64,000 nt of DNA from Collybia mongolica (lineage: Eukaryota > Basidiomycota > Agaricomycetes > Agaricales > Clitocybaceae): contig JAAXNY010000013.1 in assembly GCA_013420905.1 (NCBI GenBank), positions 1,116,001 through 1,180,000 on the forward strand, given 5' to 3'. Each line of letters opens with the position of its first letter. Position 1 is the stretch's first letter. This document shows, one piece after another, positions 58,284-64,000 of the stretch. The notes below the pieces were generated by a model. That model did no database searches. It saw only the letters and a program-made list of their open reading frames with translations, and was not told the origin of the DNA. The translations under genes were made by a program, and so were the position numbers.

Positions 58284-60885
58284 TTATTTTGCGCGAGTTT
58301 TTCGAGCCTCCTCACGAAGGCTGGCCATCAGCTCACCACCACGGGCTTTCTCATCCTTAGTCTCAATACCAACACAGAGTTTGTTGGGATTGAGCTCAAA
58401 ATGCTCCTCCGACAAACTCTCGTGGCCATCCTCTGTCCGGTTGATCACAGCTAAAAGAACAAATGCATTGTCACCATCATATCGATGGTGAATTCGCCGG
58501 ACATATTTACCACAATGCTCGCCCTCAATTACAAGAAGCAAGCCATTGTCGCGTGTTGGATTGGGATGTTTCAGAGTAACTTGCTCTGGTGACAAGAGTT
58601 CTGAAGTGGTATAATGCGTGGAACGGATGGATAACTCTCCATCCGTCTCCACGACCGAAGCGGCTACCTCCTTGCTCTTCCGTTTCCCTTCAGTGACCAG
58701 CACTTTCACCTTTCGACCAACCAGCCGCATGTCTAATAGTGGGTGGATGGGGCCTTGCGGCTGTGGTGAAGGGAGTGGGGAATATATCCGGGTACTTGGC
58801 CCAGCCTCGAGGGGTGGGAGCGGTGTGAGTGGAGTCCTTGACGATGGATTCCAAGCTGGCGTGAGGTAGTGGAAGTCGGGCATTGGAGTGCCACTTCCGG
58901 ATGGCTCGGGGATAGGCTGTGAGGCCACTGGTGGGTGATTTGTGATAAAATGAGCGGGAAGGGGTGTAAATATTTTATTTTTGGTGGGGGCGAAGTCATA
59001 TAATTTACGATGAGAGCTTAATGAAAATGAGGCCAAGCTGACTATCAGTAGATATGAAATGACTTACCGCACTTCCACAATATCATCGTAGTCCAGAACC
59101 TGCTTGTTGAAGGGATTTGCTGGGTTGAGGTGCATAAATTGCACAGTTACTTTGAGGCCACTCAAAGTCTCCTGCGACTGCTGAACATCCTGGACAACTG
59201 CATGGTAACCTCTCATTGCGTGACCTTTCTTCTGAACTATGACTTCCATGCCTTTCCAGGGCGTATGGTCGCGCTTCATAAGGCCTGTCAATTCGTCATC
59301 TGATACCGGAGCGTGTCCATGGAGTGTAACCGGTGGGCTGATAACTTTGATCCAATTCCTATGGACTTCGTTTGGCTGTTGGACATTAATTAGTAGTTAC
59401 TCGAAAATATATCAACTGTTTAGTTACCTTTAGTGCGTTGTGAAGGACAAAATCCTCATGTACCTCTTGTTCCAGCCATTCGGTAATAGAGACCATTTGT
59501 TCTTCAACCCCTACCACCCATCCCTGTTCCCCTCGCAGAGGGCCGCTCTGCACTTCAACAAAGTGGCCCGGAGCTATATACTTCCACACATTAGACCACT
59601 GGAACATCTTTTGACCCTCCCCATTCATAAGATCTATTTCCACAGAGCGAGTTCCTATAGCTTTGATAATCCCGTTGTTTCTTGACGACTTGATCACCAC
59701 TTCTTCACCTTCGAAGAATTTCCATTCCGTGGGGCAAGGGAATTGTGCTGTTGCGATATGGGGGTGGGGGGATCTTAAGAATTTGTCAAGTATATCACTT
59801 GGCATTGAGAGTGGCTTGGTGTCAATGGGGACAGAAATTGAGTGGAAATGATAAGTTCGACGTTCAAGGGAGTGGTCGAATATGCGATTGAAGACAGAGG
59901 CCGTTCCATCTTCTCTATATTCAATGCGCGCATTGGGATAATTCGCCATGGTGTTGACCTCCGTCCCAAGGTCGAATAAGGCAGGGTTCGTGCGGGTAAA
60001 AGGTCGTTTCCTTTTCTTAGAGGAAGAGGACTTATTTTGAGGGAAGTGGGGGAGACGGGGAACTAAAAGGAGGGTAGCTTTCCCCCAGTTCTCAGTAGAC
60101 AGAACATATCCAACGTCCCCTTTGTATAGCCCCCGATTGACTGTGACCCAGTCTCCAATTGATGGAGACCCTCCATGCATCTCCATATCCAGCAATTGTG
60201 TCCATTCCTCTGTCCTAATCCCAAAAAGACCATCATGGGGACGAATTATCGTTGGGGCTGAATATAGAAGTGTCGAAAGCTCGGTGTTCATGGCAGCCTC
60301 AATGTAAAACCAGCCTTGTATAGCATCTCGGGTGAATGCTGATTGCAACCTGTGAACTGGAAGTGCATTCTGGAAGAGGTAAATAATGGCCTCCTCCTCC
60401 CTCCCCAGCTGGAGGCGGAAAATAAGGTATTTCTGTAAGAGGTATCACAAAATGCAGTGGTGAAGACTCACAGTGCAGCGGACCCTTAGCAATGGATAAT
60501 CCGAGTCGACTGGACCGCGTATGGTGTTGATGGGTAGGTCATCCGATTCAATGTCTGATCCTGGCCCATAATCGTGCGCTGGGCGTTGGGCGCGTGAACG
60601 TTCCAATATCCCCTCCAAAAGGTCGTCTAGTTGGCCATCCTGGGCATGAGATCTCACCACTGATGTAGATGGTCTCGCCGTGCTTTGGGATTCTACAGTG
60701 TCGTCCCTGTCAATGAAGTCATCTGGCATGTCGGGGTGTTAGCAGGTCCCAAGCACTACAAAGGCGGGGGGGGGCGCACCGAGGTCCTGATCTTCCTCAA
60801 ATCCTTCATTATCCTCCTTGTCATCCACCTGAGCCTCAAGGTCAACAAAGCTGCGTGCTATGTTAAGGATCTTCTTGCCTGTCAT
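58284..60885 (-). CDS. Spt5-like NGN/KOW-domain protein, transposon neighbourhood
   Basis: Resembles transcription elongation factor Spt5. An acidic N-terminus (DIARSF-like ILNIARSFVDLEAQVDD, DDFIDRDDTVESQ) is followed by an NGN-like domain (YPLLRVRC, then LGREEEAIIYLFQN, LQSAFTRDAIQGWFYIEA). KOW motifs follow: WVTVNRGLYKGDVGYVLS near 60105-60160, EGEEVVIKSSRNNGIIKAIG, HFVEVQSGPLRGEQGWVVG near 59520-59570 and GMEVIVQKKGHAMRGYHAVV near 59200. A Pro/Ser-rich part and a C-terminal domain end REEARKTRAK-stop at 58284. Introns are 50-60 nt. The 5' end is uncertain: ATG 60885 is used, but the frame extends to a good acceptor at 60911 with branch-like actaac, so an upstream exon is possible. It lacks the long Spt5 C-terminal repeat. 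Position next to a Tnp2 transposase suggests a transposon-linked paralog rather than the essential Spt5. Confidence 0.78.
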
Positions 60886-61069
60886 CCCTGCAGCAGTGTC
60901 CTTAGGTTTCCTAAGGGCATTAGATTTTTTTGTTAGTCTATCTTTATTACTATCATTATCATTCGTGTTGGTTTTTTGTTTTAATACACTACTACATTGA
61001 TATATACTAATAAACTAATGAATCATACTTACGAAGTAGTCAACAAGGAGGGAGCGGTGGCTCCAACAG
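60886..61069. other. 5' flank of the Spt5-like gene
   Basis: Contains a candidate splice acceptor (cccttag on minus at 60911-60917) with a perfect branch-like actaac. An unresolved upstream exon of the Spt5-like gene may lie beyond, possibly past the palindrome. Confidence 0.35.
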
Positions 61070-61301
61070 ATAGATGGTGGTGGTTTGGGATGAAGAGCGA
61101 AACCGTGCGAAAGCGGGCTGGGGCCTTACCTTATTCATCAGAATGTTGAAGTGTCGGGTATCCCGGCCATTGGGGTCATGTGAACGGTCATATGACCCCG
61201 ATGCCCGGGATGCCCGACACTTCAACATTCCGATGAATAAGGTAAGGCCCCAGCCCGCTTTCGCATGGTTTCGCTCTTCATCCCAAACCACCACCATCTA
61301 T
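61070..61301. repeat. 232-bp near-perfect palindrome (long hairpin)
   Basis: The left arm starting atagatggtggtggtttggg mirrors the right arm ending ccaccaccatctat. The centre is at 61185/61186 (ggggtcat...atgacccc with about 12 unpaired bases). A few mismatches occur along the arms. It lies in the gap between the divergent Spt5-like gene and Tnp2 transposase gene. It could be a foldback element, a replication or recombination hotspot, or a source of double-stranded RNA. Confidence 0.9.
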
Positions 61302-61686
61302 TTGATATGCCTCCTCATAGACCCTTGGTAAGTCAATACAAATTTCTATTAGTTAGTATATAGAATATGTAGTCATAATAAGAACTTCAATACAATTTGA
61401 ACATGATCATTATTGAAAGGAATACATTGACTAATAATTAAATGAAGTAGGAAACCTAGGAACGTTGTTGCAGGCGTGCACGACGGCGTTCCGCCGCTTC
61501 ATCAAGGTGTTCATTGGGGAGGGCAATATCAAACGGTGGGGTACTGCCCATTAGGATCGGGTTGTACATCGGAAACAACGATAGTGGGGTGTGGTGAGGT
61601 TCTGAACATTAACCTTGGTGCGTCTGGCCATTCACAACTCATTATCTATCACTAATCTATTTATATACTTAAGACATTTAGACACC
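61302..61686. other. Transposase promoter region with a small minus-strand frame
   Basis: A minus-strand frame near 61456-61572 (MYNPILMGSTPPFDIALPNE, then HLDEAAERRRARLQQRS-stop) looks protein-like in composition. It could be a short ORF or an exon of the Spt5-like transcript, though no in-frame donor was found. It ends about 115 bp before the transposase ATG. Confidence 0.3.
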
Positions 61687-64000
61687 ATGGGCAATAAACG
61701 ACGCCTTTGCGCGTGTGGCTGCGGCGAGAGACTTCACCGTAAGACTGAAGCACGGCACCTACTTGGCAAAGGGCGCTCGAGTCTCACTGCAGCAGTTCTG
61801 GAGCAAAACAATCTCCTGGTAACAAGTTCAACGGCTAAGAGTAAAGCCCCTCGAAAGAAGTCTTCAGGCCGCACCATGAAGCAACAAATTATAGGACGTG
61901 CTACACCTGCCCGACAAAGGTTACCGAACTCGGGATTCCGCCCGCCCACCAATCAACAATCCCAGAGTCATGCTCATGCTGACTGGGAGGAGAACATGCA
62001 CGTTGAGGACCCCCAATCGCAATTAGTCCCCATTGACTATCCAATGGATAACGAGGCAGGACCATCAAACGTTCACTCTCGCGAATTATCACCACCATCA
62101 GCCGTGCTGCACCATGAAGACCATTATGGGTTATCCAATCCACGCCGCTCTCATTGTATTGCGGCATATCTCGACAAAATTGGCAAGGAAAGATGGGGGC
62201 CTGATCCTACTCGACAGTTCATCCCCAGGGAAGGTGACGAGAGCAGCGAGGAGGATGAGGATGAGGGAGACAAGCGGAATATGGATACTAATGATGACAC
62301 GGACAGTGAGGGTTCTATCGACAGCAATGAGTATCTTGAGGAAGACGGTAGTGATAATGAAATGCCAAGCGCAGAGCCTGGGTTAGAGGGTATCTCGGTG
62401 TGGGATCTTCTTGGTGAGGGGTTTTTGAAGGAAGCCTCGCGGTTAGGTGTGTCCACTCGGGTCCTTCGAAACACTCTCTGATCCATATCCTCATAGAGGA
62501 AGTATTAGACGAGAGTGACTTAAAAATCCTCCGTCTCTATACCATCAAAATTGAAGAAGGCCTCACTCATAAAGCTTACAACAAAATTCGTTATCTTCTT
62601 CCTGAGCTGTCAGCCAACAGTTTGAAGAACACAGAGAAACGAATCCAGTTTCTTTCTGGTTTTCAGCCAGTACATTATGACTGTTGCACCTCCTCATGTG
62701 TGTGTTACACTGGGCCGTACAAAACCCTTATACAGTGCCCCAAATGCAATAAGGATCGCTACAAAGCTGATGGAAAAACACCCCTCTCCTATTATGAATA
62801 TCTCCCTATCATCCCCCGACTCCGCGCCATGGTCTCAAGCCGTGCTCAAGCCAGGAAGATGCAATATTGGTCTAAGCACAAACATATCCCAACGAAAATG
62901 ACTGATATATTTGATGGTACACATTATCAATTACTCCGGGAGACTTATATTACAATTGGCGATGAAGAACTCCCTATATGGTTCTTCTCAGATCCCCGCG
63001 ATGTAGCACTAGGATTATCTACGGATGGTTTTGGTCCTTTCAAGCGCCGTAACAAAACTGCCTGGCCATTAATTCTATTTAACTACAACCTTCCTCCTGA
63101 AGAGCGAATGCTCAAGGCAAACATCATTCCACTTGGGTCAATTCCCGGGCCGAAGAAACCCTACAATATGGATTCCTTCTTGTGGCCTGTAGTTCAAGAA
63201 TTACTACAGCTTGAGATTGGTGTTTCTGCCTTCAATGCTCTGACTGAATCCATATTCCTTCTCCGAGCATTTCTAGTTGTTGTTTTTGGTGATATACCCG
63301 CAGTTTCCATGGTCATGCGAATGAAGGGTCACAACGCCATCTATCCTTGCAGAATGTGCACCATCAAAGGCATCCGTGCCCCATCCTCGCGAGTGACAAC
63401 CCATTATGTTCCACTGTGCCGCGATGGCTTTCCACAGCCACAAGAACAATACAACGCATCAGAACTTCCACTACGAACTCATTCGTCATTCATTGAACAA
63501 GCAAAAAAAGTCCAGTTTGCTGTAACCGATGCAGAGTCCGAATGCCTCGCAACTAAATATGGCATCAAGGGTATTCCACTCCTCAGTACACTGAGTTCAC
63601 TATCTTTTCCTACCTCGTTCCCTTATGATTTCATGCATCTTATATGGTCTAATCTCATCCCAAACTTAATTCGGCTTTGGACTGGAAAATTCAAAGATCT
63701 TCCCCACAATGACGAAGGCTATGTATTATCCTCAACCGTATGGGAGGCTATTGGAGAAGCCACTGCAGATGCGGAGAGTACTACTCCGGCGGCGTTTGGG
63801 TCTAGGGTTCCTAATATTGCATCAGAGAGGTCTAATATGATTGCAGAAACATATTCGGTCTGGACATTTTACATCGCACCAACTCTCCTTAAAGGCCGAT
63901 TTGTACATCCCCGATACTATAAGCACTTTATTAAACTAGTTAGACTGTTAACAATTTGCCTCCAATTTGAAATTACACAAAATCAAATAGATGAGCTTGA
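61687..64000 (+). pseudogene. Tnp2-type (CACTA/Plavaka-like) transposase, frameshifted, runs off window
   Basis: Large DNA transposase. The ATG at 61687 (MGNKRRLCACGCGERLHRKT) begins an N-terminal Cys motif and an acidic linker. This frame stops at TGA 62479-62481, but homologous reading continues in the -1 frame from about 62478 (LIHILIEEVLDESDLKILRL) and stays open to 64000. Domain signs: a Cys cluster (YDCCTSSCVCYTGPYKTLIQ, CPKCNKDRY), then GLSTDGFGPFKRRNKTAWPL, NYNLPPEERMLKANIIPLGS, IPGPKKPYNMDSFLWPVVQE and IYPCRMCTIKGIR. These fit the Tnp2 family known from CACTA-like elements of basidiomycetes. One indel near 62472-62480 breaks the frame, or a small intron or programmed shift exists there. 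The 3' end and termini are outside the window. Confidence 0.82.

Overview
This is eukaryotic DNA from a filamentous basidiomycete, most likely an Agaricomycete that degrades plant cell walls. Genes are split by many 45-65 nt GT-AG introns. The gene set includes an AA9 LPMO, a cellobiose dehydrogenase with a heme domain, a P5A ATPase and a conventional myosin. The mobile elements (Ty3/gypsy, Tad-like LINE, Tc1/mariner, Helitron, hAT-type MITE, Tnp2-type transposase) are of kinds common in this group. I cannot name the species.

Layout. 1-7510: myosin-II heavy chain (3' end outside the window) and a secreted AA9 LPMO, both on the minus strand. 8660-20571: a nested retroelement block. A Ty3/gypsy gag/leader region occurs as two 3656-bp arms in inverted orientation (9164-12819 and 14836-18491) around the 5' part of a LINE. 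The LINE 3' half, with an RNase H-like domain and an A19 tail, follows the right arm. 21062-40000: a gene-dense host segment with a hAT MITE, S2P protease, ribosomal protein eL38, a mitochondrial PPR-like protein, P5A ATPase Spf1, cellobiose dehydrogenase, farnesyl diphosphate synthase and a VHS/GAT adaptor. 40000-56200: a transposon-rich, AT-rich segment with a Helitron helicase relic, gypsy integrase tails, a second hAT MITE, an LTR relic, three Tc1/mariner elements (two apparently intact and alike, one decayed) and a divergent pair of unfamiliar intron-containing genes (A and B). 56390-64000: a hypothetical gene pair, an Spt5-like NGN/KOW gene, a 232-bp palindrome and a Tnp2-type transposase that runs off the right edge.

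How the genes relate. AA9 LPMO and CDH, about 25 kb apart, are known partners in oxidative cellulose attack, with CDH passing electrons from cellobiose to the LPMO copper. S2P, Spf1, farnesyl diphosphate synthase and the VHS protein act in membranes, sterol biology and trafficking, but nothing here shows co-regulation.

The best lead for something undescribed is gene B with its neighbours. Gene B is a clean six-exon gene whose 3' end lies tail-to-tail with a gypsy integrase end. The same junction recurs in a second, decayed copy near 43-44.2 kb. This suggests that intron-bearing genes travel antisense beside a gypsy pol unit. All splice models here were read by eye.
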